DNA of 12,364 nt from Chromatiales bacterium (GTDB lineage: Bacteria > Pseudomonadota > Gammaproteobacteria > SZUA-152), in the NCBI GenBank assembly GCA_026999335.1, contig JALTPW010000292.1, forward strand, positions 1-12,364, read 5' to 3'. Below are positions 6,311-12,364 of this stretch, piece after piece (position 1 is the first letter of the stretch; each line of letters begins with the position of its first letter). Under the pieces are notes generated by a model. The model was not told the DNA's origin and ran no database searches. It was given only the letters and a program-made list of their open reading frames with translations. A program made the translations under genes and the position numbers.

Positions 6311-7971
6311 TGCACCGTCTGTTCCAGTTCAGGGGTGGGGTAGTGCTCAAGGAGCACAAAAAAGACGCCACGGCCCTGCCCGTGCAGCCGGCAAAACTGC
6401 CTGCGACACTGATCCTGCCGCTCAAACAGCATATCGGCAGCCCCGCCGAGCCGGTGGTGGCGGTAGGCGACAAGGTACTCAAGGGACAGCTCATCGCGCG
6501 TGCCGGTGACGCCATCTGTGCCCCCCTGCATGCGCCCAGTTCAGGCACTGTGACCGCCATCAGCGACCACCCGGTGCCACATGCCTCCGGCATGTCCGCA
6601 GTCTGTATCATCATCGAGACCGACGGCGAGGAACGCTGGCGGCCACGCGAACGCACACTGTCCGATGTTACCGAACTGGGCGCACAGGAGCTGCGCGGGA
6701 TCATCCGCGACGCCGGCATCGTCGGCCTCGGCGGCGCGGGCTTCCCGGCGGCGGTCAAGCTCGATCCCGGCGGCCGCCCGGTCGATACCCTGATCCTCAA
6801 CGGCGCCGAATGCGAACCCTATATCACCTGCGATGAAATGCTGCTGCGCGAACACGCCCGGGAGGTATTGGCCGGGCTGCTGCTGATGCGCCAGGCGCTC
6901 GCAGCCAAACGCTGCGTCGTCGGCATCGAAAACAACAAACCCAAGGCCTTCCGTGCCCTCAGCGAGGCCGTCCGCAACAGCGGTGCCGACGTGGAGGTGG
7001 TGGAAGTGCCCACCATCTACCCCACCGGCAGTGAAAAACAACTGATCCAGATGCTAACGGGCAAGGAGGTGCCGAGCGGTGGCCTGCCCATCGACATCGG
7101 CATCGTCTGTCACAACGTGGGTACCGCCTATGCGGTGTACCGCGCGGTGGAACTCGACCAGCCGCTGATCTCCCGCTACGTCACCATCGCCGGTAGCGTC
7201 GCCCATGCACGCAACCTGGAGGTGTTGATCGGTACCCCACTGGGCAATCTCATCGAGGAATGCGGCGGCAACCGCGACAGCCTGCACCGGCTCATCGTCG
7301 GCGGCCCCATGATGGGCACCGCCATGCACAGCGACACGGTGCCGGTGGTCAAGGGCACCAACTGCGTGCTGGTGGAATCCACCACGCACGACGTGCCCCT
7401 GCCCTCGCGCGATGCATACGCCATGCCCTGCATCCGTTGTGGCAACTGCGCCAGTGCCTGTCCGGTAAACCTGCTGCCGCAGCAGATGTACTGGTATGCG
7501 CGGGCACGCGATTTCGACAAGATCCAGGACTACAATATTTTCGACTGCATCGAATGCGGCTGCTGCGACTATGTCTGCCCCAGCCAGATTCCACTGGTGG
7601 GCTATTACCGCTACGCCAAGAGCGAGATATGGAACCAGGAGGCGGAAAAACGTCAGGCCGACCTGGCCCGCGAACGCCACCAATTCCGTGAATTCCGCCT
7701 CGAACGGGAGAAAAAAGAACGCGCCGAGCGCCACAAGAAAAAGCGCAGCGCCGTCACTAAGGGTGGCAACGATGACAAGCAGGCCGCCATCCAGGCCGCC
7801 ATGGCGCGGGTACGCGCCAAAAAATCAGAGCAGGACAGCACGCCGAAAAATACCGATAATCTCACCCCGGCGCAGCAAAAGGCGATCGATGATGCCGACC
7901 AGCGCCGCGAAGAAAAAACCCAGCAAAGCCCTAGTGAAAGCAAGGCCGCAAGCCCCCCGGACAGGCCATAA
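6310..7971 (+). CDS. rnfC: Rnf complex NADH/FMN subunit RnfC (RsxC)
   Basis: RnfC is the peripheral subunit that carries the NAD(H) site and FMN. It has 553 residues. The N-terminal RnfC barrel-sandwich domain contains RGGVVLKEHK at 8-17. The Complex-I 51-kDa-like flavin fold includes GLGGAGFPAAVK at 139-150 and NGAECEPYITCD at 164-175. A SLBB-type segment is likely around 290-340. Two 4Fe-4S motifs are CIRCGNCASACP (Cys374/377/380/384) and CIECGCCDYVCP (Cys413/416/419/423). The charged, probably helical tail (about 440-553) contains a single AAIQAAMARVRAKK unit, whereas E. coli RsxC (about 740 residues) carries a much longer repetitive Ala/Lys tail. The start shares the A of the rnfB stop (TGATG). 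The stop TAA (7969-7971) lies inside the target duplication of the element inserted before rnfD. Confidence 0.96.
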   Translation: MHRLFQFRGGVVLKEHKKDATALPVQPAKLPATLILPLKQHIGSPAEPVVAVGDKVLKGQLIARAGDAICAPLHAPSSGTVTAISDHPVPHASGMSAVCIIIETDGEERWRPRERTLSDVTELGAQELRGIIRDAGIVGLGGAGFPAAVKLDPGGRPVDTLILNGAECEPYITCDEMLLREHAREVLAGLLLMRQALAAKRCVVGIENNKPKAFRALSEAVRNSGADVEVVEVPTIYPTGSEKQLIQMLTGKEVPSGGLPIDIGIVCHNVGTAYAVYRAVELDQPLISRYVTIAGSVAHARNLEVLIGTPLGNLIEECGGNRDSLHRLIVGGPMMGTAMHSDTVPVVKGTNCVLVESTTHDVPLPSRDAYAMPCIRCGNCASACPVNLLPQQMYWYARARDFDKIQDYNIFDCIECGCCDYVCPSQIPLVGYYRYAKSEIWNQEAEKRQADLARERHQFREFRLEREKKERAERHKKKRSAVTKGGNDDKQAAIQAAMARVRAKKSEQDSTPKNTDNLTPAQQKAIDDADQRREEKTQQSPSESKAASPPDRP

Positions 7972-7972
7972 T

Positions 7973-7989
7973 CCTGGAATCCTCAGTTG
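7973..7989 (+). repeat. Left terminal inverted repeat of the element
   Basis: CCTGGAATCCTCAGTTG matches the reverse complement of the right end (8194-8210) at 15 of 17 positions and directly abuts the left ATAAT copy. Confidence 0.75.
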
Positions 7990-8020
7990 ACCGCTCCATT
8001 TCTGATGTTGAGTTATTACT

Positions 8021-8200
8021 ATGAAAGCTATTGACATCGCTTTACGACTTAACCTGCCGGGCAAGTCACGCTACGGGATGAATTGCACGCTTGCGGTGGC
8101 GCATGACGGCGTTGTAACTCCTTGGAATAGAACCACTATTCCGCGTCATTACGCCTTGTCCTGCATCACCGCAAGCGCACACTTCACCCCGTCCAACTAA
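8021..8200 (+). CDS. Small ORF inside the element, doubtful
   Basis: ATG 8021 to TAA 8198-8200 encodes 59 residues starting MKAIDIALRLNLPGKSRYGM. It crosses the long imperfect palindrome of the element and stops within its right terminal repeat, so the frame is probably incidental. There is no clear ribosome site, and I recognise no domain. If translated it would be a peptide between RnfC and RnfD. Confidence 0.12.
   Translation: MKAIDIALRLNLPGKSRYGMNCTLAVAHDGVVTPWNRTTIPRHYALSCITASAHFTPSN
8073..8192. repeat. Long imperfect hairpin within the element
   Basis: Three paired blocks nest around one loop. ACGGGATGAATTGCAC (8073-8088) pairs imperfectly (12 of 16) with 8177-8192. GCTTGCGGTG (8089-8098) pairs perfectly with CACCGCAAGC (8167-8176). 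GGAATAG (8124-8130) pairs perfectly with CTATTCC (8136-8142) around loop AACCA. Between the perfect blocks the arms are partly complementary. In the rnf transcript this would fold as a stem of roughly 120 nt. No T-run follows, so it is not an obvious intrinsic terminator. Confidence 0.65.
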
Positions 8201-8210
8201 GAATTCCAGG
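8194..8210 (-). repeat. Right terminal inverted repeat of the element
   Basis: CAACTAAGAATTCCAGG mirrors the left end at 15 of 17 positions and abuts the right ATAAT copy. Its terminal AGG lies 3 nt before the rnfD ATG and is the only Shine-Dalgarno-like triplet now near that start. Confidence 0.75.
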
Positions 8211-8213
8211 ATA

Positions 8214-9257
8214 ATGACGCTACAGACCCCGCCATCACCCCATATCCATTCCGGCCTCCATGTTTCCAGCATGATGCTGCAGGTCATTGCCGCATTGATC
8301 CCGGCCATCGTCTGTTACACCTGGTTCTTTGGCTGGGGACTGATCATCAACAGCGCCATCGCCGTGCTCACTGCACTCGCCAGCGAGGCGCTGATGCTGA
8401 AGCTGCGCAAGCGGCCGCTAAAACCCTTTCTCGGTGACGGCAGCGCGGTGCTCAGCGCCCTGCTGCTGGCCCTCTGCATCCCACCGCTGGCGCCGTGGTG
8501 GATCACCGTGCTGGGCGTGGCCTTTGCGCTGATCGTTGGCAAACACCTGTACGGCGGCCTCGGCTACAACCCCTTCAATCCGGCCATGGTCGGTTATGTC
8601 ATGCTGCTCATTTCGTTTCCGCTGGAGATGACCCGCTGGATGCCGCCCTTTATCCTCGAGCAGCTGGAGATTGGTTTCATCGACACCCTGGGAGTGATCT
8701 TTTTCAGCCACCTTCCCTACGGTCTCAGCATTGACGCCCTCAGCTCCGCCACGCCCCTGGACGCCATGAAGACCGACCTGGGGCTGAGCAACACCGTGTC
8801 CGAGATCCTCGCAAACAACGCCCTGTTCGGTGACTTTGCCGGCACCGGCTGGGAGTGGGTGGGCACCTGGCTGTTGTTGGGTGGCATGTACCTCATTTAC
8901 AAGCGCATCATCAGCTGGCAGATCCCGCTGGCGGTCATCGGCAGCCTGTTCGTGATCAGCGCCTTCTTTTTTCTCATGGATGCGGACACCTATCCCTCAC
9001 CGCTGTTTCACATCTTCGGCGGCGCCACCATCCTCGCCGCCTTTTTCATCGCCACCGATCCGGTCAGCGCCAGCACGACACCCAGAGGACGTATCCTCTA
9101 CGGTATCGGTATCGGTATCATTATTTATGTGATCCGCACCTGGGGCAGCTACCCCGACGCCGTGGCCTTCGCCGTGTTGCTGATGAACATGGCCGCCCCC
9201 ACCCTTGATTACTACACCCAGCCACGGGTCTATGGCCATGCCCGGGGTAAAGACTGA
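8214..9257 (+). CDS. rnfD: Rnf complex membrane flavoprotein RnfD (RsxD)
   Basis: RnfD is an integral inner-membrane subunit related to NqrB, with a covalently bound FMN in the electron path. It has 347 residues and about nine to ten hydrophobic segments. Marker sequences are SPHIHSGLHVSSMMLQVIAAL near the start, GLGYNPFNPAMVGYVMLL at 115-132, and the flavinylation site DALSSATPLD with Thr180 as the likely FMN attachment residue (D-x-x-S-x-A-T, recognised by ApbE). ATDPVSASTTPRGRILYG lies near the end. The ATG at 8214 lies in the right ATAAT copy created by the inserted element. Its ribosome site is therefore weaker in spacing (AGG plus 3 nt) than the AGG plus 5 nt that the end of rnfC would have offered before insertion. 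It overlaps rnfG in TGATG. Confidence 0.97.
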   Translation: MTLQTPPSPHIHSGLHVSSMMLQVIAALIPAIVCYTWFFGWGLIINSAIAVLTALASEALMLKLRKRPLKPFLGDGSAVLSALLLALCIPPLAPWWITVLGVAFALIVGKHLYGGLGYNPFNPAMVGYVMLLISFPLEMTRWMPPFILEQLEIGFIDTLGVIFFSHLPYGLSIDALSSATPLDAMKTDLGLSNTVSEILANNALFGDFAGTGWEWVGTWLLLGGMYLIYKRIISWQIPLAVIGSLFVISAFFFLMDADTYPSPLFHIFGGATILAAFFIATDPVSASTTPRGRILYGIGIGIIIYVIRTWGSYPDAVAFAVLLMNMAAPTLDYYTQPRVYGHARGKD

Positions 9258-9922
9258 TGCTGCGCCAGTACATGACCAGGAGCGCACTGATTCTGGGCCT
9301 GTTCGCCCTGACGGGCGGCGGACTGGTGGCCTACATCTACCAACTCACCGAACCCCATATCAAAGAGGCCGAACGGGCCTATACGCTGCGCAGCCTGCAT
9401 GCAGTGATCAATCCGGCACTGCACGACAACGACATCTTCCACGACATGATCACCGTGCACGATCCCAGGTTGCTGGGCAGCGACAAGCCGGTGCCGGTGT
9501 TTCGCGCCCGGCGCGACGGCAAACCGGTAGCGGTGGCCATCATGTCGGTGGCGCCGGATGGCTATGTCGGCCCCATCAAGCTGCTGGTCGGTATCCATGC
9601 CGACGGTACCCTGGCCGGCGTACGCGTGCTGTCGCATAAAGAAACACCCGGTCTGGGTGACCGTATCGAAGAACGACGCAACAACTGGATTCTCGGTTTC
9701 AATGGCCGTTCATTGAACAATCCGCAACACAAGGGCTGGCGCGTACAGCGCGACGGCGGTATCTTCGACCAGTTCACTGGCGCCACCATCACCCCGCGCG
9801 CAGTGGTCAAGGCAGTACACAACACACTGACGTATTATCAGCGACACAAAGAGCGTCTGTTCGCGCAAAAGAGCGTCGTGCCGCCGGCAGACAGTGACGA
9901 TAAATCAAGTAAAGAACGATAA
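9257..9922 (+). CDS. rnfG: Rnf complex periplasmic flavoprotein RnfG (RsxG)
   Basis: RnfG has a single N-terminal membrane helix (about 9-29, ALILGLFALTGGGLVAYIY) and a periplasmic FMN-binding domain related to NqrC. It has 221 residues, close to the E. coli length of about 206. SHKETPGLGDRI at 126-137 and the flavinylation motif DQFTGATITPRAVV at 171-184 are present, with Thr177 as the expected covalent FMN site. The start shares one base with the rnfD stop (TGATG), with GGGGT upstream. The hydrophilic tail (ADSDDKSSKER) is not conserved in the family as far as I know. rnfE follows after 17 nt. Confidence 0.97.
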   Translation: MLRQYMTRSALILGLFALTGGGLVAYIYQLTEPHIKEAERAYTLRSLHAVINPALHDNDIFHDMITVHDPRLLGSDKPVPVFRARRDGKPVAVAIMSVAPDGYVGPIKLLVGIHADGTLAGVRVLSHKETPGLGDRIEERRNNWILGFNGRSLNNPQHKGWRVQRDGGIFDQFTGATITPRAVVKAVHNTLTYYQRHKERLFAQKSVVPPADSDDKSSKER

Positions 9923-9939
9923 CGGGAACGACGGCAAGC

Positions 9940-10644
9940 ATGGCGGACAATTCAAAACAGATCATCAACGAAGGCCTGTGGCGCAACAACACGGCACTGG
10001 TGCAACTGCTGGGCCTGTGCCCCCTGCTGGCGGTGTCCGGCACCGTGGTTAACGCCCTCGGTCTCGGCATCGCCACCACCCTGGTGCTGGCCGGTTCCAA
10101 CGTCACCGTGTCACTGATCCGCAACCTGGTACGCCCGGAGCTGCGCATCCCCACCTTCGTCCTGATCATCGCCTGCTTCGTCACCGCCGTCGAGCTGCTG
10201 ATGAAGGCCTTCGTCTATGACCTGTACCTGATCCTGGGCATTTTCATTCCCCTCATCGTTACCAACTGTGTAATCATCGCCCGCGCCGAGTCCTTCGCCT
10301 CCAAAAACAACGTGGGGCGATCCCTGCTCGACGGCCTCTCCATGGGCGTAGGTTTCACCCTGGTACTGGTGGCCCTTGGCGCCCTGCGCGAAATCATTGG
10401 CCACGGCACCCTGTTCGCGCAGGCCGAGCTGATGTTCGGCGAGGGCGCGCAATGGCTGACCATTACCTTCATCGATGGCTACCAAGGCTTTCTCCTGGCC
10501 ATCCTGCCACCCGGCGCCTTCATCGGCCTGGGGCTGCTGATCGCCCTGAAGAATGTCATCGACCGGCGCGCCGACAAACGCGCCGTGGCCGCGCGACAAA
10601 AGGCCACCGCCAGTCCCCCTGCCGAACCCGCCACCCAGCCCTGA
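9940..10644 (+). CDS. rnfE: Rnf complex membrane subunit RnfE (RsxE)
   Basis: RnfE is the integral membrane partner and paralogue of RnfA. It has 234 residues (E. coli RsxE is about 231) and six hydrophobic segments. The matching half-motifs are ALVQLLGLCPLLAVS with Cys27 and LGIFIPLIVTNC with Cys110, the counterparts of RnfA Cys26 and Cys114 for the shared intramembrane cluster. A polar cytoplasmic tail (DRRADKRAVAARQKATASPP) ends the protein. The ATG at 9940 follows rnfG by 17 nt. It is the last rnf gene. nth, which I recall following rnfE in many gammaproteobacteria, is not here, and no clear intrinsic terminator was found after it. Confidence 0.97.
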   Translation: MADNSKQIINEGLWRNNTALVQLLGLCPLLAVSGTVVNALGLGIATTLVLAGSNVTVSLIRNLVRPELRIPTFVLIIACFVTAVELLMKAFVYDLYLILGIFIPLIVTNCVIIARAESFASKNNVGRSLLDGLSMGVGFTLVLVALGALREIIGHGTLFAQAELMFGEGAQWLTITFIDGYQGFLLAILPPGAFIGLGLLIALKNVIDRRADKRAVAARQKATASPPAEPATQP

Positions 10645-10757
10645 CAGCCCGGCCCTCGCTGCACGAACAAGCACTCTTCGCCGCAGATAAACTCCCAGGT
10701 TTCGCAGGCCCGACAAGCCACTGGTTTTACAAGGTACAGATCGATATTGACGCATAG

Positions 10758-10787
10758 GTAGGGTGGACAGGCTTTTCATGTCCACGC
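10758..10787 (+). repeat. Single REP-like palindrome (GTGGACA type)
   Basis: A GTAG head (10758-10761) is followed by GTGGACA (10763-10769), a 9-nt loop and TGTCCAC (10779-10785). The family differs in stem sequence from the other palindromes in the window but has the same layout. It lies 113 nt after the rnfE stop. Confidence 0.6.
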
Positions 10788-10815
10788 GGAATGCTGTTTG
10801 GAGTCTCTCCATCAG

Positions 10816-10845
10816 AAAAAAGTAATGACCCCTGTCTCCCCCCCC
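10816..10845 (+). repeat. Possible RAYT-associated flank sequence with C-run
   Basis: AAAAAAGTAATGACCCCTGT is followed by CTCCCCCCCC. I recall near-identical phrases (GGGGACAGGGGTCATTAC on the other strand) beside REP-associated tyrosine transposase genes in gammaproteobacteria. No transposase is present here. The assignment rests on memory only. Confidence 0.25.
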
Positions 10846-10865
10846 CTCCACAAAGAATTTCAGCC

Positions 10866-10897
10866 GTAGCCCGGGTTGAGCATCGCGAAACCCGGGC
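10866..10897 (+). repeat. Single REP-like palindrome (CCCGGGTT type)
   Basis: A GTAG head (10866-10869) is followed by CCCGGGTT (10870-10877), an 11-nt loop and AACCCGGG (10889-10896). The same phrase, GTAGCCCGGGTTGAGC, is familiar to me as a common intergenic repeat in proteobacteria. Confidence 0.65.
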
Positions 10898-11054
10898 GAC
10901 TCATCATGACCAGGCAGCCTCAAGCGAGAACGGCGTCACACTCCGCCCTGCACGTCTGACCGAAGGCCGTTAACAAGCGATAAACGGTCAGGAACTCACG
11001 CCATACACGCCGATAACGGTGACAGAGACCTTTGTCATTGCCGTGAGAAAACCG

Positions 11055-11588
11055 ATGTTGCAGCGAAACAAACAATCCGCAGGATTCACCCTGATCGAAC
11101 TGCTGGTCACCCTGTCCATAGGCGCCATCATTCTCAGCATCGCCGTTCCCAGCTTCGGCACCATGATGCGCAGCAACCGCACGGCGACCCAGGCCAACAG
11201 TATGCTGGCCTCACTGAACCTTGCCCGCAGCGAGTCCGCCAAACGCGGCGTACGGGCCTCGGTCTGCCCGCGCAAACAGCCCGCCACAGACCCTGAAACC
11301 TGCGCCGGCAACACGAACTGGTCCGGAGGATGGCTGGTCTTCACGGATGCCACCGGTACCCGGGGAACCTTCGATGGTACCGACTCACTGCTACGCATCG
11401 GCACAGCCTTGAACGCCAACCCAACGTTCACCGCCACGGCGGCCAGTGTCCAGTATCGACCCACTGGCGCGGTCGATAACTCAGTGACCTTCACGCTCAC
11501 GCCCAGCGGATGCAAGAACAAGGAAAGCCGCACCATCAAGGTTGGCGCCACTGGTCGTGCCGCCGTCGACAGCGTGGCCTGTCCCTGA
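11055..11588 (+). CDS. fimT: Type IV minor pilin, GspH/FimT family
   Basis: This is a pseudopilin of the initiating/minor pilin set that primes type IV pilus assembly in the inner membrane and periplasm. It has 177 residues from ATG 11055. The class III leader is MLQRNKQSAG, cleaved by PilD before Phe11, with Glu15 (+5) and a hydrophobic helix FTLIELLVTLSIGAIILSIA. The GspH domain shows NLARSESAKRG at 55-65 and WSGGWLVFTD at 89-98. Four cysteines (71, 83, 153, 176) could form two disulfides. The ATG gives a normal 10-residue leader, whereas upstream GTGs at 11019 or 11043 would lengthen it without a better ribosome site. It is first in fimT-pilV-pilW order, the usual minor pilin cluster. FimU is an equally valid name. 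Confidence 0.88.
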   Translation: MLQRNKQSAGFTLIELLVTLSIGAIILSIAVPSFGTMMRSNRTATQANSMLASLNLARSESAKRGVRASVCPRKQPATDPETCAGNTNWSGGWLVFTDATGTRGTFDGTDSLLRIGTALNANPTFTATAASVQYRPTGAVDNSVTFTLTPSGCKNKESRTIKVGATGRAAVDSVACP

Positions 11589-11621
11589 TCATTCGCTGCC
11601 CACTGAACCGGAAGCCAAACC

Positions 11622-12206
11622 ATGAATTATCGTCCACACCATTCTTTACTACACTCTCGGCCACATCCTCTGCCGCACTCTCCACTGCTTTCCCGCCAGC
11701 ACGGTTTCACCCTGGTGGAAGTACTGATCTCCGTTCTGGTATTGGCCATCGGTCTGCTCGGCATCGCCGGTCTGCAGGCCTTCGGCATGCGACAGACCTT
11801 GAACTCGCACATGCTCAGCATCGCCAACTCACAGGCCAACGACATGGTCGAGCGCATGCAGGCAAACCGTGGAGAACTGGCCAAGGTGAAAAAGGCAACA
11901 CCCGAGGCTACGGCCTATGACGCCATCACCGGCAGCGAAACCGACCCCGGCTGCATCGCGACTAAAACCTGCACCAGCGCACAGCTGGCCCAGTACGATG
12001 CCTTCGTCTGGGCCACGGCCAACAAGAAATTACTCCGTGACGACGGCAATGGCAGCGTCTCCAGCTCCGTCACCAACAACGGTGACCGCACATTCACTAT
12101 TCGCATTTCCTGGCGTGAGCAGGCCCTTTCCGATGAAGAGGATGCCGCTGACGGCACCATTGATCACCAGGTCACCAAGACCTATGCCACCCGTTTTCAA
12201 CCATAG
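11622..12206 (+). CDS. pilV: Type IV minor pilin PilV with long His/Pro-rich leader
   Basis: PilV is a minor pilin of the tip/priming complex. It has 194 residues. The prepilin site is HG/FTLVE (Gly28, Phe29, Glu33), followed by the helix VLISVLVLAIGLLGIAGLQ and the PilV-typical SHMLSIANSQANDMVERMQANR. Two cysteines in the DPGCIATKTC loop may form a disulfide. The C-terminal ISWREQ is common in the family. The leader is 28 residues with six His and five Pro (H6, H7, H11, H15, H19, H27), longer than the usual range of under about 15. No in-frame ATG, GTG or TTG lies between Met1 and the cleavage site, so the leader seems real. GGAAG precedes the ATG by about 8 nt. It follows fimT by 33 nt. Confidence 0.88.
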   Translation: MNYRPHHSLLHSRPHPLPHSPLLSRQHGFTLVEVLISVLVLAIGLLGIAGLQAFGMRQTLNSHMLSIANSQANDMVERMQANRGELAKVKKATPEATAYDAITGSETDPGCIATKTCTSAQLAQYDAFVWATANKKLLRDDGNGSVSSSVTNNGDRTFTIRISWREQALSDEEDAADGTIDHQVTKTYATRFQP

Positions 12207-12225
12207 GATCCAGGCAGAAATCACC

Positions 12226-12364
12226 ATGCGTAACGACACCATGAACAAACAAACCGGCGTCACCCTCGTCGAAATCATGATCGCCATTACGGTCGGGCTG
12301 ATCCTCTCTGCCGGCCTGATACAGATTTTCACCAGTAGCAAGCAGGCCTACAAAATGCAGGACA
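12226..12364 (+). CDS. pilW: Type IV minor pilin PilW (3' truncated by window)
   Basis: Forty-six codons are visible before the window ends. The product begins MRNDTMNKQTG, then VTLVEIMIAITVGLILSAGL with the cleavage after Gly11 and the conserved Glu at +5 (Val rather than Phe at +1), then IQIFTSSKQAYKMQD. The IFxSSKQxYxxQ phrase after the helix is typical of PilW. A second in-frame ATG at 12241 would give a 6-residue leader. The first ATG has AGGCAG upstream and is preferred. It follows pilV by 19 nt, and pilX/pilY1-type genes would be expected beyond the window. Confidence 0.82.
   Translation, partial: MRNDTMNKQTGVTLVEIMIAITVGLILSAGLIQIFTSSKQAYKMQD

Larger units (their letters stand above)
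7968..8215. mobile_element. MITE-like non-autonomous element between rnfC and rnfD
   Basis: A 238-bp element (7973-8210) is bounded by inverted 17-bp ends and by a direct ATAAT duplication (7968-7972 and 8211-8215). Removing the element and one ATAAT rebuilds a TAATG overlap of the rnfC stop and rnfD start, matching the tight junctions elsewhere in the operon. It encodes no transposase. The ends begin CCTGGAAT, the duplication is 5 bp and AT-rich, and these traits recall the IS1380 family (ISEcp1 ends begin CCTAGATT and it makes 5-bp duplications). That assignment is an inference from memory. Confidence 0.75.
10645..11054. other. Repeat-rich gap between rnfE and the pilin genes
   Basis: These 410 nt contain no credible gene. 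They hold two single GTAG-headed palindromes, an eight-C run (10838-10845) and a short sequence that may belong to a RAYT-associated repeat. Plus-strand frames here are short and featureless, and the long minus-strand frame is the shadow of rnfE. The fimT promoter must lie in this gap or the following leader, but I could not pick a convincing -35/-10 or sigma-54 site. Confidence 0.6.

Noticed and set aside
8031..8036. Perfect TTGACA inside the element as a promoter for rnfD
   Set aside because: No acceptable -10 lies 16-18 nt downstream, and CTTAAC comes too early.
8136..8192. Hairpin of the element as an intrinsic terminator
   Set aside because: There is no T-run after the stem on the plus strand, and the rnfD gene follows at once.
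8066..8308. Minus-strand 80-codon frame over the element and the start of rnfD
   Set aside because: It spans the palindrome of the element and the antisense of rnfD. No domain or ribosome site supports it.
10111..10923. Minus-strand open frame of 270 codons over rnfE and the following gap
   Set aside because: It is antisense to rnfE, with low-complexity composition and no recognisable domain. It also crosses both REP palindromes.
10968..10976. CCGTTAACA as an AlgR-like site upstream of fimT
   Set aside because: AlgR control of fimU is known in Pseudomonas aeruginosa, but a single loose nonamer match without strand, spacing or a second site is too weak to call.

Overview
The window looks like chromosomal DNA of a gammaproteobacterium. 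The evidence is the gene order dcd-mrp-metG followed by rnfABCDGE, which resembles the order I recall from Pseudomonas and its relatives, plus gammaproteobacterial-type protein sequences (Dcd, RnfA, MetG) and GTAG-headed palindromic repeats between genes. Genus cannot be read from the sequence. A sulfur-oxidiser-type or other environmental gammaproteobacterium would fit, but that is only an impression.

Layout. Positions 2-637 hold the 3' part of a DUF3108-family gene (+). Facing it on the minus strand are dcd (671-1237, dCTP deaminase, GTG start) and mrp (1426-2517, P-loop Fe-S carrier), read in the order mrp then dcd. The divergent region 2518-2711 leads into metG (2712-4793, methionyl-tRNA synthetase). 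A perfect inverted pair of 30-bp REP elements (4811-4894) and a promoter region precede a complete six-gene rnf (rsx) operon, rnfA-B-C-D-G-E (5095-10644). It encodes the membrane ion-pumping ferredoxin:NAD oxidoreductase (Rnf/Rsx) complex. All expected Fe-S cysteines, both covalent-FMN threonine motifs and the paired RnfA/RnfE membrane cysteines are present. A repeat-rich gap (10645-11054) follows. The right end is the start of a type IV pilus minor-pilin cluster: fimT-like (11055-11588), pilV (11622-12206) and a truncated pilW (12226 onward).

How the genes work together. Mrp delivers Fe-S clusters, and the Rnf complex is a heavy Fe-S consumer, but they are divergent neighbours rather than one operon. 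Within rnf the genes are translationally coupled by TGATG stop/start overlaps at B/C and D/G. Two junctions have been altered. The A/B junction carries an adjacent 44-bp tandem duplication of the end of rnfA, which creates a 14-codon mini-ORF coupled at both ends. The C/D junction has been split by a 238-bp MITE-like element with 17-bp terminal inverted repeats and a 5-bp ATAAT duplication that regenerates both the rnfC stop and the rnfD start.

The noncoding parts hold at least six GTAG-headed palindromes of four types, arranged singly or as inverted pairs (REPIN/BIME-like). No tRNA, rRNA, CRISPR array or intact transposase gene was seen. The most unusual content is the two altered rnf junctions. 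I found no wholly new multi-gene system.
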